64,000 nucleotides of DNA from Glandiceps talaboti (Eukaryota > Hemichordata > Enteropneusta > Spengelidae), in assembly GCF_964340395.1 (NCBI RefSeq), contig NC_135569.1, forward strand, positions 2,692,400 to 2,756,399, read 5' to 3'. This document shows, piece by piece, positions 1 through 19,262 of this stretch (within the stretch, counting starts at the first letter, position 1; the number at the start of each line of letters is the position of its first letter). Below the pieces are notes generated by a model that saw nothing but the letters and a program-made list of their open reading frames with translations, had not been told where the DNA came from and made no database searches. Position numbers and translations under genes: made by a program.

Positions 1-633
1 ATGGAACGTTCCCAAAACCACCACTAGGAGCGCACTACTGCCAGACATGTTGACAATGCAATGTAAACAGAGAATCAATACAATTTACAAATGTTCCCAC
101 ACGGTAGGTGGCGAGGCATAGCATTGAACATATGCTGCCCACAGTTATTGTGTAGGGTCTATCAGGGGGAATTCAGATTCGCCCTATCACTCTTTTATGT
201 TACTTTCAGAATAATTTTGAGACACTTCTCACCATGGACGTGATACTTCTATGTTCTCACAAATATCTTGAAAACAAATTACAATAAAGCATAAGGCTAA
301 AATGGGATGTCTTTAGAGAATGGAATATAATACTAATAGAATAGAATAGAATCTTGATTGCAAACGTTTAATAAGAAAAGTACATTTCTTCATTGGATTT
401 TCTGCAATAAGTGTTTGGCACCGAAACAAACTAGTAAATATATATAATGAGGTTATTATATATATGCAAATTGTTTACACACAACCAACTAAAACATACA
501 TGCACATACATAAGGTAACGTGCAGTATAACTTTACCAGGGTCTGATAATACAAATAGCTCAAGGTCGTAGGGCAGACGAGACGACATCACACAGTGCAG
601 TGTGCAGCTTCATTAGACCAGAAATCAACAGCA
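1..633. other. 5' flank of UreG; no gene seen
   Basis: AT-rich sequence with no convincing exon. Around 339-355 there is a short GAATA repeat. The last 90 bases before the UreG start codon are somewhat richer in CpG and GA/GC and probably contain the 5' UTR and promoter. No TATA box or other core element can be named with confidence. Confidence 0.5.
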
Positions 634-7190
<6,557 letters not shown>

Positions 7191-8819
7191 CCACAATTCT
7201 TTACACACTGCTATACAAGAAAAAGACACATAGTGAATTCATACTTAGAATTATCCTTTAGGTTTGTGACACGCAATCATGTTAGATATTTTATGTGAGG
7301 AAACTTGCAGCATTGGTCCAATTTAACATCTAGCTAGTCATCATTTGAACTTGAAAAGCTTTGTTTGTTGTCATGTGCTGCACATTTATCAACTCACAAG
7401 GCACATCAATCTATCAATCTGGTTATTAAAGTCAAAGTCAAGGAGTATGCATGGGGTGGTGGAGAGACGACAGCAACTGTGTGTGGGGTGGTGGAGGAGA
7501 GACGACAGCTAACGTGTTTATCATTTATATTCTCTTTGGAGAAGACAAATACTCAACAAATAAACAAATGAGGATCTTAAGGACAACACAAAACCAAATC
7601 AAGTTCATCAACATCAGATTTAGGACAAATATGAAAGAAATACTTGCAGAATAAAAAGTTAAACTATACATTAGCTGAATGTATTCAGATCACATTCCAT
7701 ATGCTGTATGAATATATCAATATAATTACTTCAATGTCATTCCTCAGAAATATCTAATGTTAATTTCTTTCTTCAGGTTAAATAGCATATAAATAAATGA
7801 TGTGGGGTTATTTCTTTTGTCTGTCAGTCAGCAATAATAATTATCAGATCATGTGAAATATTGGGCACAAGCTGAGTTTAGACATTTTTTGTTGTAATTT
7901 TTAAAAGGTACTTGTAGAAGTCTGTTGAACAACATGAATAGACAATATGATGACAAAAGACAAATTAATCCTCTTTCTTGCAAGGGGATGATTGTTTGTA
8001 CAAAAGTATGTACAAGTTGGGAGAAAGAGGATTACTGATAACAACTTTATCATGTTTTTCTTTCTTCCATGTTATAAGCAAAAATTTGGTTTTGATTAAA
8101 AATGTAGTATTTACAGTACAAATACATGTGTCTTCTGATTTATTATTTAAGGTTTTTAAGTCCCTACCATAAATTAACAAGATCTTTACAGACCCCATAA
8201 TGGGTTGTACGACATTAGGACCTGACCTCCGACTGGAGGGCCTGTAAGCCATACTACCAAGGTCCGTAAAATCAGCTAACCAGTTAACGCAGTTAAACTA
8301 ATGATAACTAATCATCACAGATATGCTAATGATGACTTAACTACTTTAACCAATCAAACAGGCACACAGGACAAAGAAACTCATAAAACTTGATTTATAG
8401 TAAAGTTCAGAAAATATTTTATTTAACCATGGGACTTGATGTATACTAATACACATTAATTGGTAATATACAACTCACAGGCTAGGCAAACAAAATCTTT
8501 TTTTTTAATACATCGAATTTAAATCTCAAAGGTACAGAAATAACGTACATTTATTTACAGTGTTGACCTGGATTCAGATTCATATTCCTAATGTAATCCA
8601 ATTCAGATTCGTAATGCAATTATCTAGGAATTCAGATCCATATTGCTTCTTGAATTCATTAGGAATGTCAAGTAGAGATAAGTTAGTTGTATATCACAAA
8701 CCATTTGCCGAGATGAACTGTTTTGTACGATACAAATGGTGACCTACGCCAGGTCATTGAATTAAACCATATACAAAGGTTGGAGTTCAAAGGTCAGAAG
8801 TTAGAGGTCACACAGCTTC
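7191..8819. other. UreG/ODAD1 convergent 3' intergenic region
   Basis: The two genes converge here. The first 470 bases probably include the UreG 3' UTR, with a candidate AATAAA signal near 7651. A 30-40 bp unit with GGGGTGGTGGAG is duplicated at about 7453-7510. On the other strand, AATAAA-like signals for the ODAD1-type gene (seen as TTTATT) occur near 8420 and 8550. No further gene is visible. Confidence 0.5.
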
Positions 8820-11800
8820 TTAGTGTTTGCCACCACGTTTGGTCTCTGGTGGTTTAGATTTGGTCTTCAATTCTTTGGCCCCTGATAAATCGTATGTGAA
8901 ACCCCGTTTTGCTTGGGCAGCTTCTTTTTTATAAACCTGGAACAAAGATGAAGACAAACAGCATATATCAGACAGGATGAATATGGTAAAGAATAAAGTG
9001 GATGAAATCTACTGCTGAGATAAAATACTTTTTTTTAAAATGAAAATGTGCAGTATAACTGTACATTTACATAATATTTGTGTCATGAAAGATTACTCTA
9101 TGATTTCATATTTTCTCTTTCTATATTTCAGAATACCATCAATTTGATCAAATATGTATCTTATGTGATATTCAAATCCTCCAGCCCCAACCCAACCCAA
9201 CCCAACCAACCAAACTCCATCCAACCCAACCCAACCCAACCCAAACAAATTCCATCCAACCCAACCCAACCAAACTCCATCCAACCCAACCCAACCCAAC
9301 CCAACCAAACTCCATCCAACCCAACCCAACCCAACCCAACCAAACTCCATCCAACCCAACCCAACCAAACTCCATCCAACCCAACCCAACCCAACCCAAC
9401 CCAACCAAACTCCATCCAACCCAACCCAACCCAACCCAACCCAACCAAACTCCATCCAACCCAACCCAACCCAACCAAACTCCATCCAACCCAACCCAAC
9501 CAAACTCGACATCCTACGTTACCAATAGTGGTATCCTGTCTTATATAATAACTTCAACAAATGAGATAATCATTTCAGAGATGGAAAATTAAACTTACGT
9601 GTTTCATAATTTTCCGTTTTATTTCTGCTTCTGTAAGTGGTCTGTTATCTTCATCACTCATTTGTGAATCTGCATCACTGTCATAATCATCACCTGTAGA
9701 GGGCGCTACAATGGCTAATGGTTGGACAGGAGGTGCTGGACCTTCACCCAATAAACCTGGTGTTTTAACATCAACTGGACGGTCATACTCCTGCTGTGTA
9801 TTTAAGAAGATTAAATAGAACCATTAGGATCTGAACATATGATACATGGAACTGCTTTCATTTTCATTTCTTCAAAAAATAGCCAAAATCCAATGAATTG
9901 AAACTCTACATTAGAAATTTTAAGGCTGGTTTGAAAGTGATCTGAAATGTAAATACGGCCATCACTCAAGAAGGTAAGACCAGCCACTAGATGGCGCTGT
10001 TCAGTAGTAAACATGTTTCACACTGAAGTATATATCATCATGAAGTCTTAGGACTTTCAGATAATTTTACAAAACAGTACAACTTCTAAACAAGCACTGA
10101 CACAATGTCTCAATTAAATTGTACATGATATTATTATTCAAGAATGAAGGAAAACAAGAGCATGTACTGACGCAAATGTGTAAGTGTACCAGCAATAGGA
10201 ATCTGTATAGTGTAAGCATGCCAGTAATATGAACCGTATTCCCAAATGTGTAAGTGTACCAGCAATAGGACACTGTATTGTCCCCTAGTGTAAATGTATC
10301 AGCAATATAAGTCTGTAGTACTTACCTTGGATTGTACATATGACTGCACTGATAACAATTCATTGGTTTTTTGTTCAACAATTCCCAAATACATCATCAT
10401 ATTATCATCTTGTACACCGGCTGCACTTCCCAACATATCATTGATGGCAGAACGGTCACAGTTAATCTTGGTGAACAGAGAGTCAATACCTACAATGACA
10501 AGCAATGAATTAGAATTAATGTGAATAATGAACAAAAATGATCAAAGATAATAAAATAGTTCAACAGACTAGTGGATTATGCAACAGATCCAAAATGTCA
10601 GAGTGCCAATAATGTCTTAACTTAACTGATCTCATATATAGTGCTCATCATTTCAAGTCATCAACCAATATCAAAACCCAAGTCATCAAAATCAATGTTC
10701 TGCACTGCACTATACCAAAGACTGTACAAATTCAACTTACCTGCTTTCAACTGGTCTAATATCTTGCTAATACCCTTGCATTTGGAATCAAACTCATCTG
10801 CATCCTTAGATGCTGTATTCTGTTTATGTTCCAAATCTTTCAAGATTGCCTTACGTTGTTCCTCCATGGCAGATCCTTGGCTTTCAAACTTCTCAATCTC
10901 ATCTTGGATCTACAAGGGGGATACAATAATAGATATTCATAATGACTTCATTTTTAATTGGCTAAAATGCTGTAATAATAATATATATTCATCATGAGTC
11001 ATTAACAAATATAATGACCTGACACAGATCACATGGTAAAAGGAAACCAGGTCATCATCGTACATCATATCTCACACATATACAACTTGTACTGAGGAAC
11101 TTAAGGGCATACTTCAAGTAAATCCAGGGTCCAGCTAGCTGCCTGACCCCTAAAGCTACAGGCTGCCACTGAGGGCAGTATACAGAGGTACTACTAACAA
11201 CTAATATTATCTTATCAACTTTCAGTGTTAATCAGCAATCCATAAAGTGCAGATCTGATGTCTTACTAAAAGGTTAACCAGATTACTGCACTTGCCAAAA
11301 TAATTGTTTTTTGAGAAAACTTAGAAAACTTGATGACACAAATCAATAACACCTAAATGACCTGACCACAAGTAAATTATAACTTTAATGACTTTACTTG
11401 AGTTAATAATAATTATAGAGACTTGACACAGGTTATTACTATTTATCATATCATATGTGACCTGATTATTAGTTAGTGAAGCTATCATAACTTTCAAAAT
11501 CAAACTGCATATATAATTTTTGAAGAAAAAATGATACTTGACAAATGAATATCTGTCTGGTTTGTGTAACTACAATCAATACTCACCTCAGCAATCTGTT
11601 CTTGGAGTAATTCAACTTCATTGTTTTGTTCGTTGACATAGTTGAACAGAGCAAAGTTACGGTCTTCAACTAGAAACAGATAAATTATAACAAATTAGTC
11701 AATAATACATAATTTGTACTTAAATTCAATCACTTTTATCTGTCTAAAGTTGTTTTCTGACAAAGCCATAGCACTGATTACCTTAACATTTCAATTTGTG

Positions 11801-14360
11801 AAATATACGGGCTCTTTCATAATTTTAAGAAACGCCAGTACTTTCAATAAATAGTGCCCTCTGGTGTTCAAAATAAGAAAACAATTGACCTTTCATAAAA
11901 ACATTGCCCTCTTGAGTTAAAAGAATCACAATGGACCTTTCATAAAAACAATGCCCTCTTGAGTTAAAAGAATCACAATGGACCTTTCATAAAAACAATG
12001 CCCTCTTGAGTTAAAAGAATCACAATGGACCTTTCATAAAAACAATGCCCTCTTGAGTTAAAAGAATCACAATGGACCTTTCATAAAAACACTGCCCTCT
12101 AATATCTGACATTGCAATGACATAGATCCAAACTAAAACTGCCAAGTCAGCTGATTAAAGAACCCAAAGTTTATCTACGATCAAAACTATTTTGTTACTG
12201 CAGTGATTTGTGGGTACAACCATTGAAAATACACAATAATTTGAACTGAAATTTTCCAGGGAAAATATCCCAATTTGTCTTTACCTTCAATGAATTTGTT
12301 GACCAATTTGTCCAAATCATCTTCATCAGTGATCTCCTTTATCCTCTCAAAGGCATCTTCATAAGCTTCGATGGAATCTTCTTGACGCTGCTTTCGTTTA
12401 CGTTCTGCTTCATCAGATTCTGTAAACACAATAATTCAAAATTTACAAATTTGATCTGAACATGTATATCAATTGCAAATCATCAATATTAAGTACTTGT
12501 AACTTTTACACTTCTAATACACATTTAGGTTTTGAGTATATACTTTATAATTGCCATGGAAACACATTAATTGACCAAAATTCCAAATACACCTACCTCG
12601 CTTCATTCTCATAGCCCTCAAGTATTCATCCTCTTCCCGTTCTTTACTCTTAATCATCATAAATTCACGTAGTTTACGGTCATGGTCAATAATACGCTGT
12701 AATTCCTTCATTTCAGCATTGTGCTGTGTCATATCCTTATCAGCTTTCTCTTTCAGTAACATCATTTTAGCCTGTGCTTCATCACGTTGGTCATACGCCG
12801 TTGTTGACTGATCTATCACCTCTCCTATCTCATTCTTCAAGTCTTGGTGTTCCTAGAAAGTTTTCAAGAAAACCAAAATTTAACTTAAAGCTAAAAATTC
12901 TTGGTACCTGAAATAGAATATTACTGCCTAGGCACATCATAAAATTAATGAACATTTGATTTCTTGGTCGACACCATAATTTCCACTCCATGTGCTTCAC
13001 ATGTATTACTATACATGAGCGTAAGAATAAGTCGACCTTCTTGTTATATTTTGACCCTCTAAAATGTAATAAGGTATAAATCTACTGCAGGTACTGAGAA
13101 TTGATGAAGGTATTACCCTGTATCTACATTATAACACTATTACTGCACTACCATGTATAGTAACTACATTACTCACCTTTTCAAGTTTTTTACTGATGTT
13201 ATCAAAACGAGCTTTCTCTACTCTTAAACTATCAATTTCCACTCTTAGATCAGCATTCTTTGTCAACAGCTGATTGAACTTCTTATTTGCCTATGTGAAT
13301 GAAAAAGAAATAAAATAATGAAAAATCATCCAAGGAATTATTGTTACTTTACTTGTTAATGTAGACAATAAAACACAGAATCTGAGACACTGTGAGAGAT
13401 CTATACAGAACTCTTCAAATAATGTTTCAAAACTTTTAACAACTGATCCAAAGTATATATTTTACCTTATCCAGTCTATTTTCTAATACATGTATGTTCT
13501 TCATAGTTTGTTTAGTATGTGCGGCACTGGCGTGTACACCACCCATCTGTTTGTGTTGTTTCTTCAGATCTCTCTCAGTTCCTGTCATCTGAGAATCCAG
13601 TTCTTTTTGTTTCTCTTTCTCCTCATTGATCTTTTTCTCATAGTCATCTGTAACATAAACAAATCATATTAATAAGTATGTATGCAGTTATGTAGAAAAT
13701 AACAAAATATCACTTAAAACAACCAGTTGTCAGTCATAAATTTCCGGCTATGAAAATGGATATATTTACAGAAATTGGTCCCAAAAACTCTGAAATCTTT
13801 AGAATTTATGGTAAAATATTTTAGTGTTTTTGTTGCTATCACACAATTATTCACTGACAATTGTTCCGTACTTCAATAATATTGGGTGACATCAACAATT
13901 GAATTGGTAAAATTCTGTCAAAATAGTGCTAGGAGAGGCCTAGTTTTGGTTTTCTAAATGAAAAATTCACACACCGTGGGAGGGGGAGAAACCCCCTCCC
14001 ACACCACAATAGTTTTCTGTCTATAAGTACTATTTAACAGGTTATACTAAAACTACTCTACATCCCTGGTACACTACTCCTAGTATCCAATCCTGTCAGT
14101 CCCGGCTTTCATGTCATTTGATCTGATACATAACAAGGAATATACATGTATATTAAAGGCAACACAAATTCAACTGATGGCCATCATTTTATATATCTGC
14201 TGAAAAATACTAACACTGGTTTTCCAGAGTGCAATCTCATCAGAATATCTACTATTGACTGATCTCTCTCAACAAAAGTTGGAATGTATTTCTATGAATT
14301 GAAGATGGAATTTGTTTACAAGACTGGGCTTGAATTACCTACTCCATTTCAAATAGACAC

Positions 14361-14426
<66 letters not shown>

Positions 14427-16018
14427 TACGGCAATATATATTTCAATAACATAATATTTTCCTTGTCCATTTGCTATAACTTACCTCTCTCCTCACATAG
14501 ATTTTGTAATCTTTGAACATTGTTATCATCTTTAGAAACATTTGTATTACTGTCAGATAGCTGTAAATCTTTCAATAATTCTTGTTTCTCAGAATCCAGT
14601 TTCTTGATCTCAGCCCTGGAGGGAAAATGACATAAAACTTATGAAATAAGAATAATAGCAAAATTGCATTGCATCCTGGGTATGTTAGGGGTAAGATCAA
14701 TAGTTCAATGTACAATAATAAACTACATTCTTATACTTAGGCCTCAGACCCCCCCCCCCCGACCCCCCCCCCCCCAACTAAATTGGCCAAAATTGACAAT
14801 CATTGCAGCCAGCACAATCAATTTCAAATCAGTATGTAGTAGTATGTAATGCTATGAATATAAATCGAGTATGTAGTGAGTAAAAAATAGTTCTTTTGTT
14901 GACACTTTACTTTATTTTAGTGCCATACATTTACTATAGCAAAAAATTCTCCCATTTCTCAATTTGACATTTTTAAAAAGAAATATTTGTATTTAGAAGT
15001 ACAAAACATCCATTAAAAGTAAAATTGATTTTGTAGGATGAGAACTACCACAATGCCAATGGCTCAACTCCCCACCCCCACCCCCTTAAGTAAAAAAAAT
15101 TGTTTTTTACCCTACACTGAACTACTGATCCCCCCCCCCTTATTTTGTTGAGGGAAAACTTTTAGTTTGATCAACTTTTTGACATAAGATGGTATTAAGA
15201 AAATATGTTATAATACTTGAACCATGTAAAACTAACAATATATAGTCACTGTCTGTATTCTCTCACTATATTATAGACTCAATAATCTGTCTTAAAAAAC
15301 TATTTCAGACATAAATTTTGGTGATTTTTGTCGTAGGAATACTATGAAGATATAACTAGTAATGACTTACATTTGTCTACGGATGATATCCTGAGATTCT
15401 ATATTGTAAGCGTTACGATCACCTTCCATAATACGATACTGGCGCTGTAACTTGGCCAATTCAGTCTCAGCTGAAAAGAAACACAACATTTTCAGAAACT
15501 AGAACATGAGTGAATCTCTAGGAAAAAGGTAATAACTCTGGGAACCACAATCTTTAGTTTGGTAAGATTGAACTTCTTTTCCTGAATAATTTTGTGAGAG
15601 TCTTCCTTTAAGCTGATGACATTACAATTAGAGATTTTGTCAAAAATAGAAAGGCAATAGAAACATTCGTAAACAACTGATGGCAAAACACATATTCTTC
15701 TTTCTTCTGTTGATTGTGTTCAAATAGTTCAAAATAATCAGTGTTTATAGTACAGTGGAGACTGTATATGTCATGCACACACACCCACCCCCACATAAGA
15801 AATTTCTACAATATTTTGAAGATATGTTATTGACATTGCGTGAAATATGTTGTGCTTTAGTGGTGCTACCACAGTACAACCTTAATATTAACTATTTTAA
15901 AGAACAGAAATAGAACACAGATATACAGGACATGGCCAGGCTTACCTAGTTGTTGGTCAGCATCTATGTCACTTGTGTCTGATCGGCGACTTGCCGATCG
16001 AGGTCCACCACGTGGCAT
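8820..16018 (-). CDS. Outer dynein arm docking complex protein, ODAD1/CCDC63 family
   Basis: Coiled-coil subunit of the complex that anchors outer dynein arms to axonemal doublet microtubules (Chlamydomonas DC2/ODA1; vertebrate CCDC114/ODAD1 and CCDC63). Exons in coding order: 16018-15946, 15470-15371, 14615-14485, 13647-13466, 13290-13177, 12852-12597, 12419-12285, 11669-11587, 10909-10741, 10489-10326, 9793-9599, 8936-8820. The total is 1719 nt, 572 aa, close to CCDC63 length. The N-terminus is basic and Arg/Ser-rich, followed by the family-typical LAKLQRQYRIMEGDR region, then nearly continuous heptads rich in E, K, Q and L to about residue 470. An acidic SDED segment and a basic tail ending RGGKH follow. 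The start is the first ATG after an acceptor-like CAG. Exon 11 has a CAGCAG tandem acceptor (starting at 9793 or 9790). The choice between ODAD1 and CCDC63 cannot be made here; it may be the ancestor of both. Confidence 0.88.
9185..9506. repeat. CCCAA-based minisatellite
   Basis: About 320 bp of CCCAA pentamers grouped into 20-45 bp units, each closed by a CAAACTCCATC spacer, in the last intron of the ODAD1-type gene. The Asn-Pro-rich or Gly-Trp-rich reading frames over it are artefacts. It is not the animal telomere repeat (TTAGGG). Confidence 0.95.
9984..9999 (+). promoter_or_regulatory. CTCF-like motif
   Basis: CCACTAGATGGCGCTG closely fits the bilaterian CTCF core (CCASYAGRKGGCRS). It lies in an ODAD1 intron. 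Sequence match only; occupancy is unknown. Confidence 0.4.
10165..10312. repeat. Degenerate ~40-bp tandem repeat
   Basis: Three to four diverged copies of a unit containing GTGTAAGTGTACCAGCAATA, in the ODAD1 intron just past the exon at 10326. Confidence 0.65.
11854..12105. repeat. 47-bp tandem repeat
   Basis: Four near-identical 47-bp units (starts 11906, 11953, 12000, 12047) with a diverged unit on each side. Each unit contains GCCCTCTTGAGTTAAAAG and GGACCTTTCATAAAAA. It lies in the ODAD1 intron between exons 7 and 8. Confidence 0.93.
14356..14424. repeat. (CA)n microsatellite
   Basis: CA repeat with one AA interruption, in an ODAD1 intron. Confidence 0.95.
14749..14776. repeat. C-run
   Basis: Two runs of ten or more C separated by GA, in an ODAD1 intron. 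Further C-runs occur near 15130 and 18118. Confidence 0.85.
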
Positions 16019-17215
16019 CCTGGATTGTGTCTGTCAAGTAACAACAAATCTGAAGAAGAAAAACAAAATATCAATAAAACTATGTCTACAAATAACATCT
16101 ATCAATATTGGAAAGACTCCCTGGGTGTAATCTAGATCACATAAAATATTGCTAAATAATGTTTATCTCAACAAATACAAGAGAACTCAGGTAGGTGTAA
16201 ACTTAACTAGTTATGATGTAGTTCACTTACAAAGTGGTTAATACCTGAACAGTATCAATTACATTAACACACAGAACCTACTATCCAAGTGTGCATCACT
16301 GTTGTATTTATCACTGTTGGTGAAATTGTCTCATCACAGACAATACCGAAATGTTACAGTTTACTATCTAAACTTTCCTTTTCTGATGTAATATCTCATT
16401 TCATCTTTATATTAAATTGAGACGACGAAGATAATCAATCACTTTCGATTCATTTGAAATCGTTTGAAACGTGAAAAATTAGATAATAACTATAAAATAA
16501 CGACTTATATTTTCTCCAGACGGTTCAATGACCAGTCCCTCACACAGTGGGTTATCGCCTTGTTGGTTAACTTTCTCTCGAAATGGCCCTGGCCTACCCT
16601 TGGCCCTGGTCTTACTGCGATTTCGTTTAGAAAATATGTAGACAGACACACTTTCATATAAAATATCTAAGCACTATTCACTATAATATATTTCATCCGT
16701 CATTTTAAAAATCATGTTAACATTACATTTTATGCATATTTTCTGTGCTTTCAGAAATTCTGTGCGATATCATTATCACCGAGACACTTCGAAAACGAGA
16801 TCTCGCATATCGAACGACCTATTTCGAACACATTCGAAAACATATGCAACGGGCATGGTGTATACACTTGCACTTATACAATTGGATTTCAGCCATTAAA
16901 TACATCAACAAAATTGAACATATGGCAAAATCGTACAAGTCATGTTACCATTAAATTACTGTTGTTAGTGTGTTGACGTCGAGTGAGTAAAAAACCTTTA
17001 AAAACTGGATATGATTTCTCGTTTCCCATTATTGGGGGCCCAAGCTCGTTAACTAGTCGTTCCCTCTTATAAATCACAGATGCTTGTATTTATTCTTTGC
17101 AAATGTTTTGCAGGTGACACACAAAAATTAGAAAATGCATTGATACTCACCAAAATCAGCTCAGAGAGTGTTTGGATTCTGTCTCCTAGCGTCAACAAAA
17201 TGGCTGTCTGGCGAT
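15946..17215 (-). other. Inferred 5' UTR exons of the ODAD1-type gene
   Basis: On the minus strand a good acceptor (TTCTTCTTCAG) precedes 16049, so the first coding exon probably runs 16049-15946. A strong donor (TTTTG|GTGAGTATCA) ends a putative non-coding exon at 17151. Together they suggest a 5' UTR intron of about 1.1 kb with no other visible content. This is inference from splice signals only. Confidence 0.4.
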
Positions 17216-17232
17216 TATTGTTTTTTATTCAC

Positions 17233-17247
17233 GTTGTCATGAGTGAC
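17233..17247. promoter_or_regulatory. X-box-like RFX site upstream of the ciliary gene
   Basis: GTTGTCATGAGTGAC matches the loose RFX X-box pattern RYYRYY-N(1-3)-RRNRAC at every defined position, with a 3-base spacer. It lies about 85 bases upstream of the inferred 5' UTR donor of the dynein docking gene. RFX factors drive ciliary genes through such sites close to the start. The pattern is degenerate, so chance is possible. Confidence 0.35.
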
Positions 17248-17266
17248 GATCAATCTAAACAGAACA

Positions 17267-17303
17267 GCGCCCTCAACCATTAAATCTGAGCCTTTGAGGG
17301 CGC
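17267..17303. repeat. 10-bp inverted repeat GCGCCCTCAA
   Basis: Perfect 10-bp arms (17267-17276 and 17294-17303) around a 17-base loop, just upstream of the inferred ODAD1 promoter. The arms carry the GCGCCCTC motif that is enriched in this window. Confidence 0.8.
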
Positions 17304-18180
17304 ACAACTTGGGCACCGGACATGTAAAAAGGTTGTTGGTGCATCTGATTGTTGGTTGAATGCATGAGTGACCTCTGGGGGTGAGGAAGTCCTTGGGGTT
17401 TTCCCCTGGCAGATATGGAGTTTTTTGCTTGAGATACTAAGGCAATGTTTAGGTTATTCATAACCTTTGAGGTAATATTTCCAAGCTTCGAAAAGCTAAC
17501 CTAAATGTACGTTTTAAATAAGTTTCCTATATCACATAAAATAGACATGTAACATTAGTATAGGGGCATTAATATATGTATAATAAAGTCACCGGTATGT
17601 TAGAGAACTTTAGGTGGTCATACCTAGTGTATAATAGAAACTGGAATCTGATGAGATGTGGTGATTTGTAGTGTCAATAACATGACGAGTAGAACAATTT
17701 AGATTAACTTTATTTATAAACTATCTATGAAAATTGCCATTACGAAACCTTCAGGTCACAAGTTCACTTTTGCCCCAAACTGCAATATAAGTGAAGCATT
17801 GATTGTGAAACAGCCAAGCATTTACATGACATGTTCTGTAACTAGTGTGGTAGCTAGGTAATACATGTATATGTATATGTATAGTTATGTTTGAACTAAT
17901 CAGTAATATTAAAGAATGCATGTAAGAAACAGGGACAAGAACAAATATTGACATGTACCACATTTCAGACAAGGCTATATGCCATTGTAGAAAGGATTTT
18001 TTTCTTCCATCACAATTTAAAACACAATGACCCCCCTATCCGCAATTTTGAAAACAGCATGACCCCCTCCCCCCACTGCCAATTACAAAAACAGGGTGAC
18101 CCCCCTACCAATCCACCGCCCCCCCCCCCCCCAGGCTGAAGAAACTGACCGGTCCCTTACGTAGTCCGTGTCCATGTTTT
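17304..18180. other. Spacer, no gene seen
   Basis: Ordinary AT-rich sequence. Around 17390-17420, GGGGTTTTCCCCTGG weakly recalls the SINE body near 56680. C-runs lie at 18044-18132. No coding exon is supported. Confidence 0.5.
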
Positions 18181-18182
18181 CT

Positions 18183-18470
18183 GACAATTTAAAGAGTTCC
18201 ATGTAATAAAAGTCACTAATGATACACAAGAATTACTGGTAAAAAGTCACTATAAAACGTCACTTGTAATAAATTAAAAAATACTAAATAAAAAAGTCAC
18301 TATTAAAGAGTCACTTGCAATAAAAGTCACTTGTGATAGCAAAAAGTCACTTCTAGAAGTCACTAATGATAAATAAGAATCACTGGTAAAAAGTCACTAG
18401 AAAGTGTCACCTGTAATAAAAGCAAAAAAAAAATATTAAAGAAAAGTCACTTATGTTAAAAATGCTTTTC
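18183..18470. repeat. Array of AAAAGTCACT motifs
   Basis: About a dozen copies of (A)AAGTCAC spaced irregularly at 12-40 bp, with a longer phrase (ACTGGTAAAAAGTCACTA) present twice about 150 bp apart. It directly follows the stop codon of the adjacent LINE on the minus strand, so it may be that element's 3' UTR (GTGACTTTT in its own orientation). Confidence 0.75.
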
Positions 18471-19262
18471 TTAACAGATGAGTCTTCACTTTAGTTTTAA
18501 AACACGATAGTTCATAACACTGTCTGATGTCAAGAGGCAGACTGTTCCATAAGACTGCTGCAGCATTGGAGAAAGCACGTTTCCCATACGATGATTTTAC
18601 CGGATTAATTTCGACAAGTAGCTTGGACTTAGAGCGTAGATTACAACTGGGTTCATAAAACTTCAGAAGCTGGGATATGTATGGTGGAGCCGTGTCATGT
18701 AGTGCTTTATATGCGATCAGAAGTACCTTGAATTCAACCCGTTCAGATATTGGAAGCCAGTGGAGGTTTTGAAGAACTCCAGTAATGTGGTCATACTTTC
18801 TGGTTTTGGTGATAAATTGAACAGCAGTGTTCTGTACAAGCTGATGTTTCCTTATACTGCTGAGAGGAATACGATACAATAAGCTGTTGCAATAATCTAC
18901 CCTGGATGTAACAAAGGCATGGACTAGTAGTTTGACTGCATCATCTGTGAGATATTTTCTGATTTTACCAATGTTCTTAATGTGATAATATGACGATTTG
19001 CAGACTTGTGTCACTTGCTTCTCCATGTCCATACGGGAATCAAACATAGTGCCAAGGTTTCTTGCTTCAGTTGTAGGTATGATTTCATTTCCATTGATCT
19101 TCATAGGTGGCAAAGTTCAGTTTTGACGAGACCCAAAATACACCACCTCCGTCTTGTCAGCATTTAACTTTAGGAGATTATCCGTCATCCACTCATGAAT
19201 ATATGATACACAGTTCTCCATACGTGAAATGGTAATGTTGAGATCCTTGATTTTGAAACTTT
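18451..19262 (-). mobile_element. 5'-truncated LINE, end of reverse transcriptase ORF (CR1/L2-like)
   Basis: About 220 codons on the minus strand resemble the C-terminal part of a CR1/L2-type LINE ORF2: ARNLGTMFDSRMDM, HAFVTSRVDYCNSLLYRIP, LHWLPISERVEFKVL, AFSNAAAVLWNSLP. Upstream in the same frame the sequence continues with LLKLNADKTEVVYFGSRQ, after which a TGA interrupts it near 19128. The 5' part of the element is missing, as usual for LINEs. The tail is the AGTCAC-rich stretch described separately. Dead copy; the clade is judged from motifs only. Confidence 0.88.

Noticed and set aside
9185-9506. Interstitial telomere
   Set aside because: The unit is CCCAA with spacers, not the animal TTAGGG repeat.
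9078-9548. Long Asn-Pro-rich and Gly-Trp-rich frames
   Set aside because: Translation of the CCCAA minisatellite in an ODAD1 intron, open in several frames on both strands.
17273-17461. Minus-strand 62-aa frame and SINE-like phrase near 17390
   Set aside because: Similarity to the SINE body is too short to call and the frame has no homology.
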